Origin: Pseudomonas yamanorum
Lineage (GTDB): Bacteria; Pseudomonadota; Gammaproteobacteria; Pseudomonadales; Pseudomonadaceae
NCBI RefSeq assembly: GCF_900105735.1
Contig: NZ_LT629793.1
Location: forward strand, 4,836,001-4,900,000
DNA length: 64,000 nt
Reading direction: 5' to 3'
Shown: positions 1-9,022 of the stretch, in pieces
How the letters are laid out: each line of letters begins with the position of its first letter
Position numbering within the stretch: position 1 is the stretch's first letter
Notes under the pieces: generated by a model
The model's input: only the letters and a program-made list of their open reading frames with translations
What the model was told of the DNA's origin: nothing
Databases searched by the model: none
Translations under genes and position numbers: made by a program

Positions 1-133
1 AAAGTCTTGGCTGGCAATCGCTTATTGATCACTTGTGAGGGAGTTTAGACGGTGCCGCGGGCGGGCAATGGCGCAGAGTGCAGAGGGGCGTATTGCGCGC
101 CGCTGATCAGCGGCGCGCGACAGGGGGCATCGC

Positions 134-574
134 TTACTTTTTCTTCTTCGCCGCCGCAGGCGCCGGGCAGTCTGCTTCCTGGAACTTCACCGACGCCACC
201 GGGCGGTTGGTTTTGTTCTCGGTGATTTCGTAACGCATGATCGCGCCCTTGGCCATCAGCTCGCGATAACCCGTGTTCAGGCACACGCTTTGACCCAGCT
301 GGAAGTACACCGCCTTGGGATTGGCACGCATTTGCTCGGCGCGGTCTGGCAGTACGCTGAGATGATCAATCAGTTGCAGGCCTTCAACGGTGTAGGCCAC
401 TTCCAGGGTTTTATCGTCAATTTCCCGAGGCAAGTTCTTGTTGCTTTCCTCTGCGACGCTTTGCAGCTTCCTGTTCAGTTGAGCCTCCAGCAACGAGGCC
501 GCTTGGGCACCCAGGGGCAACACCAACGCAAGGGCGACGGACGGAACTACAAGGCGTGGCATAAGACGCAGCAT
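134..574 (-). CDS. PA3611-like secreted protein
   Basis: A 146-residue protein with a clear N-terminal signal peptide ending near AQA-A (residues 23-26). The mature domain is small and has two cysteines, and the tail is Ala/Lys rich (AAAKKKK). From memory it resembles P. aeruginosa PA3611, annotated as a quorum-sensing-regulated virulence-factor family protein; the biochemical role is unknown. The start is supported by AGGAGAG just upstream of ATG. It is divergent from the tapT-like gene. Location is inferred to be periplasmic or secreted. The family assignment rests on similarity recalled, not on a search. Confidence 0.75.
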   Translation of the reverse strand: MLRLMPRLVVPSVALALVLPLGAQAASLLEAQLNRKLQSVAEESNKNLPREIDDKTLEVAYTVEGLQLIDHLSVLPDRAEQMRANPKAVYFQLGQSVCLNTGYRELMAKGAIMRYEITENKTNRPVASVKFQEADCPAPAAAKKKK

Positions 575-783
575 GAAACTCTCCTGATTCGGTTACTGGT
601 GCATAGACCAGCCACTGCGCTGTGCGTTCAGTGGCGCGGGATTATAGGTGACCGCCTGCCACTACGGCCAGCCTATTGCCGGGAAGTGCAGGTAGGCGAG
701 GGCGCCTCTGGTAAACTGCGGTAACTTTTGCCTTCCCGAGTTCTATCCGTGTCGATTTCCACGTTCATGCAGCGGCGCACCCG

Positions 784-1494
784 ATGAGCCATGCAGTCTC
801 CCGTTTGCGCACCCAGCGCCTGGCCCGCGCCGTTAAACCGTTTGTTGCGCGAGGCTCCCGTGCCGAGCGCTGCCCCGGCTGCCGGGTGATTCCCGAGTAT
901 TGCCTGTGTGCCTGGCGGCCCAAGGTCCAGGCCAAATCCGGCATGTGCCTGCTGATGCATGACGTAGAGCCGATGAAGCCCAGCAACACCGGCTGGCTGA
1001 TTGCCGATGTGATCAACGACACCACTGCATTCCCCTGGTCACGGACTGAAGTCGAGCCTGAGTTGCTCGCCTTGTTGGCCGACCCGCAGTGGCAGCCTTA
1101 TATCGTCTTTCCCGGCGAATTCGTGGCGCCGGAGCGGGTGGTCAACCAGGTCAGTCTGGAAGAGGGCAAGCGCCCGCTGTTCATTCTGCTGGACGGTACC
1201 TGGAGCGAGGCGCGCAAGATGTTCCGCAAGAGCCCGTACCTGGAGCACTTGCCGGTGCTGAGCCTGGCCCCCGAGCAACTCTCGCGCTACAAACTGCGCC
1301 GCTCCAAGCGTGATGATCATTTCTGCACCGCCGAAGTGGCGGCCCTGTGCCTGGAGCTCGCTGAGGATCAGGCGGCCAGCGAAGTGCTCGACGCCTATCT
1401 GGACGTGTTCAGCACCCACTACCTGGCCGCCAAGTTTCAGTTGGCGCTGGACCCGGCCGATGTCGTCCATACTCGCCTTGCACCTTATCTGTAG
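784..1494 (+). CDS. tapT: DTW-domain tRNA-uridine aminocarboxypropyltransferase
   Basis: A 236-residue DTW-domain (YfiP/TapT) protein. The family transfers the 3-amino-3-carboxypropyl group of SAM to uridine 47 of tRNA, forming acp3U. The N-terminus has a cysteine cluster typical of the family (C30, C33, C40, C42). The signature DGTW is at residues 137-140, followed by SEARKM. Length matches the family. No strong Shine-Dalgarno precedes the ATG, so the exact start is less certain. It lies alone, upstream of erdR. A G/C-rich hairpin without a T-run follows at 1524-1543. Confidence 0.85.
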   Translation: MSHAVSRLRTQRLARAVKPFVARGSRAERCPGCRVIPEYCLCAWRPKVQAKSGMCLLMHDVEPMKPSNTGWLIADVINDTTAFPWSRTEVEPELLALLADPQWQPYIVFPGEFVAPERVVNQVSLEEGKRPLFILLDGTWSEARKMFRKSPYLEHLPVLSLAPEQLSRYKLRRSKRDDHFCTAEVAALCLELAEDQAASEVLDAYLDVFSTHYLAAKFQLALDPADVVHTRLAPYL

Positions 1495-1748
1495 GTGTCA
1501 TGGCCAGCCGACCTTTGCATGATGGCCGCGCAAATGCGCGGCCCGCTAGAATAGCCACGGGCGTAGCGCTTGACCACCCAGGCTACGCTGGGCATGCTTG
1601 GCGCCGATTGGGGCGTTGTCACAGATTGGATACGTCGTCTTTTGACGTTGAGCGCGCCCTTTGGTGACTGCTGGCCTGGCAGCCACCTTGCGTGTTGGCG
1701 AGCACTGAACCCATCAGTGCCCCCATAAAAAACAGGATCATTTAATCA
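1495..1748. other. Intergenic region tapT-erdR
   Basis: About 250 nt without a gene. It holds a perfect 8-bp stem hairpin with an AAAT loop (1524-1543) just after tapT. TAGAAT at 1546-1551 could be a -10 box. No open reading frame with a ribosome site was seen; the rest is probably the erdR promoter and leader. Confidence 0.4.
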
Positions 1749-2399
1749 ATGGCCACATACGAAATCCTGATTGCCGATGACCACCCGCTGTTTCGCAGCG
1801 CGCTGCACCAGGCGGTCACGCTGGGCCTGGGGCCGGATGTACGCCTCGTCGAAGTCGCCAGCATTGCCGAGTTGGAAACCCGCCTCACCGAAAAGTCCGA
1901 CTGGGACCTGGTCCTGCTGGACCTGAACATGCCGGGTGCCTACGGTTTTTCCGGGCTGGTGCTGCTGCGCGGGCAATACCCGCAAATTCCGGTGGTGATG
2001 GTCTCGGCGCAGGAAGAGGCTTCGGTGGTGGTGCGCTCCAAGGAGTTCGGTGCCAGCGGTTTCATTCCCAAGTCCAGCTCCATGGAAGATATCCAGAAAG
2101 CCGTGCGCACGGTGTTGGATGGCGATGTCTCCTGGCCGCCCCAAGCCTTTGAAGAGATCAATGTCTCCGACGAAGCCAAGGCCGCCCGTGATGGCCTGGC
2201 CAGCCTGACGCCCCAGCAGTTCCGCGTGCTGACAATGGTCTGCGAAGGCCTGTTGAACAAGCAGATTGCCTACGAGTTGAGCGTGTCGGAAGCGACCATC
2301 AAAGCCCACGTCACGGCGATTTTCCGCAAACTGGGCGTGCGAACGCGAACCCAGGCTGCATTGCTCCTGCAACAACTTGAGTCAATTTCGCAGCATTAA
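1749..2399 (+). CDS. erdR: LuxR-type response regulator, ErdR-like
   Basis: A 216-residue NarL/FixJ-type response regulator. The receiver domain fills residues 5-125, with acidic pocket D10/D11 and phospho-acceptor D58 in LLDLNMPG. A LuxR helix-turn-helix lies at about 150-210 (LTPQQFRVL, NKQIAYELSVSEATIKAHV). Location immediately upstream of dgkA matches P. aeruginosa PA3604 (erdR), part of the ethanol-oxidation and acetate-utilisation regulatory cascade. The partner kinase is not encoded nearby. The assignment is by synteny plus family; the ErdR role is inferred. Confidence 0.78.
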   Translation: MATYEILIADDHPLFRSALHQAVTLGLGPDVRLVEVASIAELETRLTEKSDWDLVLLDLNMPGAYGFSGLVLLRGQYPQIPVVMVSAQEEASVVVRSKEFGASGFIPKSSSMEDIQKAVRTVLDGDVSWPPQAFEEINVSDEAKAARDGLASLTPQQFRVLTMVCEGLLNKQIAYELSVSEATIKAHVTAIFRKLGVRTRTQAALLLQQLESISQH

Positions 2400-2474
2400 G
2401 ACGCTGTTCATTCACGTTTTTTTGACTTTGCTTGCTCTAGTTTCCCCACACCTTTTTGCTCAGTTGCCTACTCT

Positions 2475-2837
2475 ATGTCGCCTTTCAAAGGTCAAACCGG
2501 TATCAAACGTATCTTCAACGCGGGGGGCTATTCCCTGGATGGCCTGCGTGCGGCTTTCACCGGCGAGGCGGCTTTTCGTCAGTTGGTGTTGCTCAATGCA
2601 ATCCTGATCCCGCTGAGTTTCTTCCTGAACGTCAGCCGGGTAGAGCGGGCGCTGCTGATTGCCGTGTGCCTGCTGGCGTTGATCGTCGAATTGCTCAACT
2701 CCGCCGTCGAAGCGGCGATTGACCGGATTTCCCTGGACCTGCATCCGTTGTCAAAAAACGCCAAGGACATGGGCAGCGCCGCGCAGTTTGTCGCACTGAC
2801 CATGATTACCCTGGTCTGGGCCGTGATTCTGATCTAG
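2475..2837 (+). CDS. dgkA: Diacylglycerol kinase
   Basis: A 120-residue integral membrane enzyme that phosphorylates diacylglycerol to phosphatidic acid and recycles the diacylglycerol left by envelope glucan and LPS modification. It has three predicted transmembrane helices and the family motif ELLNSAVEAAIDR (residues 74-86), which carries catalytic and metal-binding acidic residues. Length equals the usual 120-125. It lies 75 nt after erdR in the same orientation and could share its transcript. The gene ends four bases inside the stop of the convergent finR. Confidence 0.95.
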   Translation: MSPFKGQTGIKRIFNAGGYSLDGLRAAFTGEAAFRQLVLLNAILIPLSFFLNVSRVERALLIAVCLLALIVELLNSAVEAAIDRISLDLHPLSKNAKDMGSAAQFVALTMITLVWAVILI

Positions 2838-3760
2838 GCAATGGTCGGCAGCACAATCTCGTCGCTGCGCTGCACCCCGGCGGTGAAGGAACGGCACAGC
2901 TCGAGGAATTCGCGCATGGCCGAGGTCTGGTACTTTTGCTTGTGCCAGATGAAGTAGAACTGCCGGGCCAGGTCCAGGTCCGGGGTTTCCACCGGTACCA
3001 GGCTGCCGCGCCGGAAGGCGTCGCGCAGCGCCAGCCGGGAAATGCAGCCAATCCCCAAGCCTGATTCCACCGCGCGTTTGATCGCCTCGGTGTGTTCCAG
3101 CTCCAGGCGAATGTTCAGCGCGCTGCGGTGATGCCGCATGGCCTGGTCAAAGGTCAGGCGCGTACCGGAGCCTTGTTCCCGCAGGATCCACGCTTCATGG
3201 GTCAACTCTTCCATGGTGGCCTGGCCGCGCTTGGCCAGATGATGCTGGGGCGCACAAAACACCACCAACTCGTCTTCCACCCAGGTTTGCACCTCGATGT
3301 CCGGGTGGCTGCAGTCGCCTTCAATTAGACCCAGATCAATTTCGTAGTGCGCCACCTGATGCACGATATGCGCAGTGTTCTGCACATGCAGCTTCACCTG
3401 GCTCTCGGGATGTTGTTGCATGAAGCTGCCGATCAGCAGCGTGGCCAGGTAATTGCCAATGGTCAGGGTGGCGCCGACGGCCAGGGAGCCGAAGCCCGAC
3501 TTGCCGTTGAGCAGGTCCTCGATCTCCTTGGCCTGGTCCAGCAGTGCCACCGCCTGGGGCAATAGCTGGTGGCCCAGGGCGTTGAGGCTCAGGCGTTTAC
3601 CCGCGCGGTCGAACAATTGGCAGCTGGATTGACGCTCCAGCTCGGTAATCGAGGTGCTGGCGGCGGACTGAGATAAGGCCAGAAGGCCAGCAGCGCGCGA
3701 GACGCTTTCCTGCTGGGCGACGGCGACGAAGACTTGCAGTTGACGTAGAGTAAATCGCAT
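2834..3760 (-). CDS. finR: LysR-type regulator FinR
   Basis: A 308-residue LysR-family regulator with N-terminal winged HTH (residues 1-60; RFTLRQLQVFV, then the SRAAG helix) and a C-terminal substrate-binding domain. The start was set at the ATG at 3760, because the upstream extension of the frame reads through the promoter region. It is divergent from fpr with about 124 nt between starts. That matches P. putida finR/fpr, where FinR activates fpr under superoxide stress and low sulfur. The inducer is unknown. The assignment combines family and strong synteny. Confidence 0.85.
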   Translation of the reverse strand: MRFTLRQLQVFVAVAQQESVSRAAGLLALSQSAASTSITELERQSSCQLFDRAGKRLSLNALGHQLLPQAVALLDQAKEIEDLLNGKSGFGSLAVGATLTIGNYLATLLIGSFMQQHPESQVKLHVQNTAHIVHQVAHYEIDLGLIEGDCSHPDIEVQTWVEDELVVFCAPQHHLAKRGQATMEELTHEAWILREQGSGTRLTFDQAMRHHRSALNIRLELEHTEAIKRAVESGLGIGCISRLALRDAFRRGSLVPVETPDLDLARQFYFIWHKQKYQTSAMREFLELCRSFTAGVQRSDEIVLPTIA

Positions 3761-3884
3761 ATCGATATAACCGATAACCCTTATCTTAATAATCCAGTTA
3801 ACAGATATTGTCGCCGCCATTAGAATGCTGTGCAATTGCGCATCTATCATTTGGCGCAGACCCATTTCCAGGAGTCCCCCGTAC

Positions 3885-4664
3885 ATGAGCAACATGAACC
3901 ACGAGCGTGTCCTCAGTGTTCATCACTGGAACGACACTCTGTTCAGCTTCAAGTGCACCCGTGATCCGGGCCTGCGCTTCGAGAACGGTCAGTTCGTGAT
4001 GATCGGCCTGCAACAGCCTAATGGCCGCCCGCTCATGCGCGCTTACTCCATTGCCAGCCCGAACTGGGAAGAGCATCTGGAGTTCTTCAGCATCAAGGTG
4101 CCTGATGGCCCGCTGACTTCCCAATTGCAGCACTTGAAGGAAGGCGACGAGATCATCATCAGCAAAAAACCGACGGGCACCCTGGTGCTCGACGATTTGA
4201 AGCCGGGCAAGCACCTCTATCTGCTCAGCACCGGTACCGGCCTGGCGCCGTTCATGAGCGTGATCCAGGATCCGGAAACCTACGAGCGTTTCGAAAAAGT
4301 GATCCTGTGCCACGGCGTGCGTTACGTCAACGAAGTCGCCTACCGCGAATTCATCACCGAGCACCTGCCGCAGAACGAGTTCTTCGGCGAGGCCCTGCGT
4401 GACAAGTTGATCTACTACCCGACCGTGACCCGCGAGCCGTTCGAAAACGAAGGCCGCCTGACCGACCTGATGCGCAGCGGCAAGCTGTTCAGTGACATCG
4501 GCCTGCCGCCGATCAATCCTGAAGACGACCGCGCCATGCTGTGCGGCAGCCCGAGCATGCTGGATGAAACCAGCGAAGTGCTGAACAGCTTCGGGTTGAA
4601 GGTCTCCCCGCGTATGCGTGAGCCGGGTGACTACTTGATCGAGCGTGCGTTCGTCGAGAAATAA
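3885..4664 (+). CDS. fpr: Ferredoxin-NADP+ reductase
   Basis: A 259-residue FAD enzyme that moves electrons between NADPH and ferredoxin or flavodoxin. It supports Fe-S cluster repair, oxidative-stress defence and heme oxygenase activity. The FAD-binding RAYS motif is at residues 52-55 and the NADP-binding STGTGLAPF motif at 115-123. The C-terminus FVEK is the bacterial subclass type. The ATG at 3885 follows AGGAG at 3870-3874. It is divergent from finR, its probable activator. A REPIN follows the stop. Electrons for the HemO at 46.0 kb may come from this enzyme (inference). Confidence 0.95.
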   Translation: MSNMNHERVLSVHHWNDTLFSFKCTRDPGLRFENGQFVMIGLQQPNGRPLMRAYSIASPNWEEHLEFFSIKVPDGPLTSQLQHLKEGDEIIISKKPTGTLVLDDLKPGKHLYLLSTGTGLAPFMSVIQDPETYERFEKVILCHGVRYVNEVAYREFITEHLPQNEFFGEALRDKLIYYPTVTREPFENEGRLTDLMRSGKLFSDIGLPPINPEDDRAMLCGSPSMLDETSEVLNSFGLKVSPRMREPGDYLIERAFVEK

Positions 4665-4680
4665 GGGCGACGTAAAAAAA

Positions 4681-4770
4681 TGTGGGAGCGGGCTTGCTCG
4701 CGAAGGCGGTGGATCAGTCAATACATCTGGTGACTGTTACACCGCCTTCGCGAGCAAGCCCGCTCCCACA
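4681..4770. repeat. REPIN (REP doublet, G-type)
   Basis: Two inverted REP copies, TGTGGGAGCGGGCTTGCTCG at the left and its complement at the right, separated by a 30-nt spacer between fpr and trmO. The unit can fold into one long hairpin. It is typical of P. fluorescens-group REPINs dispersed by a RAYT transposase, which is not in this window. Confidence 0.93.
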
Positions 4771-4782
4771 TTTGTTTCCGGT

Positions 4783-5478
4783 TTATCCAGCCGACACCAC
4801 TTCCAGCACACAAATCATCCCGGCTTCGGGATAGTGCCACCGCACATCCACGTCCCAGAACTGCGCCCCGTATTCCCGCTCTGGCCCCGGCGTCTGGTAC
4901 GCCGGCCGTGGATCTTGCGCCAGACACTGCTCGATCAACGCCACCAATGGCTCGTCAAGGCGCTGAGCGTGGCCCTGCGCCTGTTGCAGCGCAGTCTTCA
5001 GCCACTGCACGGGAATCAGCTGTGGCGCAGCGCTGGCGATGCTGTTGCTCGCGGTGTCAACGATGTCTGCGTACGGCACGTACGGCTTGATGTCGAGAAT
5101 CGGCGTGCCATCCAGCAGGTCGATGCCGGATATCCACAGACGGCCGTCCTCCACCTTGTCCAGCTTGACCACCGATTGGCCAATGCCATTCGGTCGGTGA
5201 GTCGCGCGGGTAGCGAATACGCCCATGGACGTGTTGCCGCCCAGGCGCGGCGGGCGCACTTTCAGCCGGGGTTTGTCTTCCAGCGCCTGGTGGAACAGGA
5301 ACAGCAACCACACATGGCTGACCTGCTCCAGCCCCTGCACCGCCTCACCCTGGTCGAACGGCGCCACCAGCTCCAGCACGCCCCGGGCGGCAGGCGCCAG
5401 TTGTGGCTGGCGCGGGATGGCGAACTTCTCCTTGAAGCAGGAGCGGACAAAGCCGATGGGCGAGACGCTGTAGCTCAC
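4783..5478 (-). CDS. trmO: tRNA (t6A37) N6-methyltransferase TrmO
   Basis: A 231-residue member of the TrmO/TsaA (YaeB, UPF0066) family, which methylates N6 of threonylcarbamoyladenosine-37 in tRNA-Thr using SAM. Family motifs are visible: YSVSPIGFVRS at the N-terminus, the central segment RPNGIG, and LLDGTPILDIKPYVPYAD. The beta-barrel fold is class VIII. Length is typical. The yehS-like gene lies four nucleotides upstream in the same orientation, so the two probably share a transcript. Confidence 0.9.
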   Translation of the reverse strand: MSYSVSPIGFVRSCFKEKFAIPRQPQLAPAARGVLELVAPFDQGEAVQGLEQVSHVWLLFLFHQALEDKPRLKVRPPRLGGNTSMGVFATRATHRPNGIGQSVVKLDKVEDGRLWISGIDLLDGTPILDIKPYVPYADIVDTASNSIASAAPQLIPVQWLKTALQQAQGHAQRLDEPLVALIEQCLAQDPRPAYQTPGPEREYGAQFWDVDVRWHYPEAGMICVLEVVSAG

Positions 5479-5482
5479 AGGC

Positions 5483-5944
5483 TTAGGCGCGAACGCGCAG
5501 GGTCAGGCCCTTGAGGAAGTTGCGCAGCAACTGGTCACCGCAGGTGCGGTAGTTGGTGTGGCCGAACTTGCGGAACAGCGCGCTCAGCTCTGGCTTGGAC
5601 ACCGGGAACTCGGAAGCCTTGAGGATCGCGTGCATGTCGTCTTCTTTCAGTTCGAAGGCCACTCGCAGCTTCTTGAGGACGATGTTGTTGGTCACCGGCA
5701 GTTCGATCGGCTGCGGTGGACGGCTTTCGTCCTTGCCGCGCTTGAAGATCACCAGGCCATCGAGGAAATGCGCCATGACTTCGTCCGGGCAGAACACGAA
5801 GCCTTCTTCCTCGTCTTTCTTGAGGTAGGTCAGCAAGTCTTCCTTGGTGACTTCCATGCCGCCGAGCTTGATGATCTCGACCATCTTGTTGTCGCTGATG
5901 TCGAGCATGTAGCGCACGCTGCGCAGTACGTCATTGTGAATCAT
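5483..5944 (-). CDS. yehS: DUF1456 family protein (YehS-like)
   Basis: A 153-residue protein with two tandem DUF1456 repeats. Each begins with a pattern like NDVLRSVRYMLDISDNKM (residues about 3-20) and NNIVLKKLRVAFELKEDDM (about 85-103). The molecular function of the family is unknown. The ATG at 5944 was chosen over a TTG nine bases upstream because AGGA lies 9 nt before it. It is probably cotranscribed with trmO. Confidence 0.85.
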   Translation of the reverse strand: MIHNDVLRSVRYMLDISDNKMVEIIKLGGMEVTKEDLLTYLKKDEEEGFVFCPDEVMAHFLDGLVIFKRGKDESRPPQPIELPVTNNIVLKKLRVAFELKEDDMHAILKASEFPVSKPELSALFRKFGHTNYRTCGDQLLRNFLKGLTLRVRA

Positions 5945-6021
5945 GGTGGGCAATCCTGGTCATTCAACTGTGGACACCGCCCAGGCAGGCGGTGTCGAGA
6001 GATTCGGCGGCGAAAAAAGTC

Positions 6022-6732
6022 TTAGAACTTTTCTTTGCCGGACAGATAGCGCCATTGGCCTACCGGCACTTTGCCGATGGAGACTCCGCCAATGCGGATG
6101 CGTCGAATGGCGACGACTTTCAGGCCAACGGCTTCGCAGAACAAGGCAATCACACCCGGTTGCGGGTTTTTCAACGCAAAGCGCAGGCGGTTCTCGTTCT
6201 GCCAGCTGGCTTTCACCGCCGGCAATTCCTTACCTTTGTAGGTCAGGCCGTGGTTGAGGCGGTTCAGGCCGTGGGCGACCATGTCGCCGGACACTTCCAC
6301 CACATATTCCTGTTCGATCTTGTTCGCGTCAGCGGTCAGCTTGCGCAGGATCTTCCAGTCCTGGGTGAACACCAGCAGGCCGCTGGCCTTGGCTTGCAGG
6401 TCGCTGCTGGCGGTCAGGCGCAGGAAGTGGCCTTTGAGCGGGCGTTTGCTGAAGCGGTGTTCTTCCGACAGGGTCTCGGCGTTGATCGACGCCATGGCCG
6501 TCTCGGCATCCACACCGGCGGGGGCGTGGAACAGGATGGTCACCGGCTCCGGCGCAGTGGCCTTGGCCTCAGGGTCAAGCTCGACCTTCTGGGTGGTGAC
6601 CTTGAACTGCGGCTCGTCGATCACTTCGCCGTCCACCGTGACCCAGCCGCCTTCGATGAACAGCTCAGCCTCCCGACGGGAGCAACCGACCAGTTCGATG
6701 AGGCGTTTGGAGAGGCGTAGGGGTTCAGTCAT
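6022..6732 (-). CDS. Atypical RsuA/RluF-family pseudouridine-synthase-like protein
   Basis: A 236-residue protein with an intact N-terminal S4 RNA-binding domain (residues 6-45, RLSKRLIELVGCSRREAEL) and a C-terminal region related to RsuA/RluB/E/F pseudouridine synthases. The catalytic motif, normally GRLDxxSxGL, is altered here to ASSDLQAKASGLL: the Arg is gone and extra residues lie between D111 and SGLL. The later NRQIRRM motif is replaced by IALFCEAVG. It is usually annotated as an rRNA pseudouridine synthase. It may act on a different RNA, or be a binding protein without activity; that is inference. Confidence 0.75.
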   Translation of the reverse strand: MTEPLRLSKRLIELVGCSRREAELFIEGGWVTVDGEVIDEPQFKVTTQKVELDPEAKATAPEPVTILFHAPAGVDAETAMASINAETLSEEHRFSKRPLKGHFLRLTASSDLQAKASGLLVFTQDWKILRKLTADANKIEQEYVVEVSGDMVAHGLNRLNHGLTYKGKELPAVKASWQNENRLRFALKNPQPGVIALFCEAVGLKVVAIRRIRIGGVSIGKVPVGQWRYLSGKEKF

Positions 6733-6803
6733 GACAAGGGCCGAAACAAAAGGGGGCGGCTATTGTACCTGTGTGGCGCCGGTTAATCCCGGCTCCATTT
6801 CAT

Positions 6804-7277
6804 TTAGCCGCGGCGGGCCTGTTGCTGGGCCTGGCGCAAACGCATGTGCAGCAACGGATAAGGCTGGCCCATGCCGTCGTGGTCCGTGCGTCCGATCACC
6901 TCGAAGCCCTGCTTGAAGTAAAAGCCCAGTGCCTGCGGGTTCTGTTCGTTGACGTCCAGTTGGTCGGCGTTCATGGACTCGATGGCATAGCGCAGCAATT
7001 GTCGGCCCAGGCCCTGGCCACGGTGTTCGGGGTCGATAAACAGCATCTCGACCTTGCCCGCTGCTACTCCGGCAAACCCGGTAATGCGCTGGCGCGAGTC
7101 CTTGGTGCAGATCAACATCACGGCGTCGAGGTAGCGGGTCAGCACCAGGTTTTTCAGCAACTCGATGTAACTGTCCGGCAGGAAGTCGTGGGTGGCCCGC
7201 ACCGAAGCCTCCCAGATGCGGGTCAGTTCCTGATAATCGCTGGATTTTGGTGTATGGATAACCGAATGCTGGCGCAT
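6804..7277 (-). CDS. GNAT N-acetyltransferase (YjaB-like)
   Basis: A 157-residue acetyltransferase. The acetyl-CoA-binding motif A is VEMLFIDPEHRGQGLGRQL (Q/RxxGxG/A). The C-terminal NEQNPQALGFYFKQGFEVIGR is typical of the YjaB group, whose N-terminal ATHDFL is also conserved. The substrate is unknown. The start at 7277 (MRQHS) was preferred because residues upstream lie within the shared terminator region. It is separated from rimO by a terminator hairpin. Confidence 0.82.
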   Translation of the reverse strand: MRQHSVIHTPKSSDYQELTRIWEASVRATHDFLPDSYIELLKNLVLTRYLDAVMLICTKDSRQRITGFAGVAAGKVEMLFIDPEHRGQGLGRQLLRYAIESMNADQLDVNEQNPQALGFYFKQGFEVIGRTDHDGMGQPYPLLHMRLRQAQQQARRG

Positions 7278-7328
7278 GCCCGCTGCCCCTTGCTGATGTT
7301 TGGCACTGATGGGCAAAACGATAGACCT

Positions 7329-7366
7329 AAAAAAGCCCCGCATCTTGTCCAGAGGCAGGGCTTTTT
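7329..7366 (-). terminator. Rho-independent terminator after rimO
   Basis: AAAAAGCCC (7330-7338) pairs with GGGCTTTTT (7358-7366) around a 19-nt loop that can itself pair in part. On the minus strand the stem is followed by a T-run directly after the rimO stop. Confidence 0.75.
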
Positions 7367-7380
7367 CAATTCTTTACACC

Positions 7381-8721
7381 TTATGCGCGCTTTTCAGCCC
7401 ACAGGTCGTACTCGTCGGCGTCGGTCACGGTGCACCAGACCTTGTCGCCAGGCTTCAAGCCGCTGGCGTCGTCGATGAACACGTTGCCGTCGATTTCCGG
7501 TGCATCGAAGAAGCAGCGGCCAACCGCACCTTGTTCGTCGACTTCGTCGATCAGGACTTCGATCTCACGGCCGATGCGCAGTTGCAGGCGCGCCGAGCTG
7601 ATGGCCTGCTGGTGCGCCATGAAGCGCTCCCAACGGTCCTGCTTGACGTCGTCTGGAACGATGGCAGCGTCCAGCAGGTTGGCTGGAGCACCTTCCACCG
7701 GCGAGTACTGGAAGCAGCCGACGCGGTCCAGTTGGGCCTCGGTCAGCCAGTCCAGCAGATACTGGAAGTCTTCTTCGGTTTCGCCGGGGAAGCCGACGAT
7801 GAAGGTGGAACGGATGATCAGGTCCGGGCAGATCTCGCGCCAGTTCTTGATGCGCGCCAGGGTCTTGTCTTCGAAGGCCGGGCGTTTCATGGCCTTGAGG
7901 ATTTTCGGGCTGGCGTGCTGGAACGGGATGTCCAGGTACGGCAGGATCTTGCCGGCGGCCATCAGCGGGATCAGCTCGTCGACATGCGGGTACGGGTAAA
8001 CGTAGTGCAGGCGCACCCACACGCCGAGGCTGCTCAGGGCTTCGCAGAGTTCGGTCATGCGGGTTTTCACCGGTGCGCCGTTCCAGAAACCGGTGCGGTA
8101 CTTGACGTCGACGCCATAGGCGCTGGTGTCCTGGGAGATCACCAGCAGCTCTTTCACGCCGGATTTCACCAGGCGCTGGGCCTCGTCCAGTACGTCGCCC
8201 ACCGGGCGGCTCACCAGCTTGCCGCGCATCGACGGGATGATGCAGAAGCTGCAGCTGTGGTTGCAGCCTTCGGAAATCTTCAGGTAGGCGTAGTGGCGCG
8301 GCGTCAGCTTGATGCCTTGCGGCGGCACCAGGTCGATCAACGGGTTGTGGTCCTGGCGCGGCGGCACTACGTCGTGCACGGCGTTGACCACTTGCTCGTA
8401 CTGCTGCGGGCCGGTCACGGCCAGCACGCTCGGGTGAACGTTGCGGATGGCGCCTTCTTCCACGCCCATGCAGCCGGTGACGATCACCTTGCCGTTTTCC
8501 TTGATGGCTTCGCCGATCACTTCCAGGGACTCTGCCTTGGCCGAGTCAATGAAGCCGCAGGTGTTGACCACCACCACGTCCGCGTCCTGGTAGGTGGACA
8601 CGACGTCATAGCCTTCCATGCGCAGTTGCGTAAGGATGCGTTCGGAGTCGACCAGAGCCTTTGGGCAACCCAGGGATACAAAGCCGACCTTGGGGTTGGC
8701 TTTTGCGATGGTGGTGGACAT
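7381..8721 (-). CDS. rimO: Ribosomal protein S12 methylthiotransferase RimO
   Basis: A 446-residue radical-SAM methylthiotransferase that adds a methylthio group to the conserved Asp (Asp88/89) of ribosomal protein S12. The N-terminal UPF0004 domain has cluster cysteines C19, C55 and C84. The radical-SAM cluster is CxxxCxxC at C153, C157 and C160 (CNHSCSFC). A C-terminal TRAM domain follows (about 380-446). The start was set at MSTTIAK (8721); the longer frame has no support. It is divergent from kup. Confidence 0.95.
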   Translation of the reverse strand: MSTTIAKANPKVGFVSLGCPKALVDSERILTQLRMEGYDVVSTYQDADVVVVNTCGFIDSAKAESLEVIGEAIKENGKVIVTGCMGVEEGAIRNVHPSVLAVTGPQQYEQVVNAVHDVVPPRQDHNPLIDLVPPQGIKLTPRHYAYLKISEGCNHSCSFCIIPSMRGKLVSRPVGDVLDEAQRLVKSGVKELLVISQDTSAYGVDVKYRTGFWNGAPVKTRMTELCEALSSLGVWVRLHYVYPYPHVDELIPLMAAGKILPYLDIPFQHASPKILKAMKRPAFEDKTLARIKNWREICPDLIIRSTFIVGFPGETEEDFQYLLDWLTEAQLDRVGCFQYSPVEGAPANLLDAAIVPDDVKQDRWERFMAHQQAISSARLQLRIGREIEVLIDEVDEQGAVGRCFFDAPEIDGNVFIDDASGLKPGDKVWCTVTDADEYDLWAEKRA

Positions 8722-9022
8722 GTCTAACCTCGGTATTGAATGACGCCGCCAGTCGTGCACGAAAGGCTGCGGACGGGCGCTTAGCGCGCCTCTGATCAAA
8801 AAGTGCGCAATTCTAGCGACGGGAATCGCTCTTGACCAGCTTTATGCAGGGAAATACGACGAGTGCTGCGCTATGCTTCGCGCCGTTGCACCTGAGTGAG
8901 TTTCCTCGGTCAATAAATCGTCTGTAACGAGAAGTAAAACAGCGCATGCTGTGGACAGCATAGGCGCCCGCAGCAGGCGCGCTGTTTATAAAAGACCGCA
9001 GGTCAAAGGGCAGGAGTGGTTG
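8722..9022. other. Divergent promoter region rimO-kup
   Basis: About 300 nt without a convincing gene. It holds an A/T-rich TTTATAAAAGA stretch at 8984-8994 upstream of kup, and AGGAG at 9012-9016 is the kup ribosome site. A G/C-rich imperfect repeat GGCGCCCGCAGCAGGCGCGC lies at about 8963-8982. No regulator site was recognised. Confidence 0.35.

Noticed and set aside
1..48. Possible 3' end of a gene reading in from the left edge (15 codons, then TAG)
   Set aside because: Too short to identify and not distinguishable from a chance open frame.
95..118. Perfect 24-nt palindrome downstream of the first gene as a terminator
   Set aside because: The stem is strong, but no T-run follows on either strand; left unassigned.
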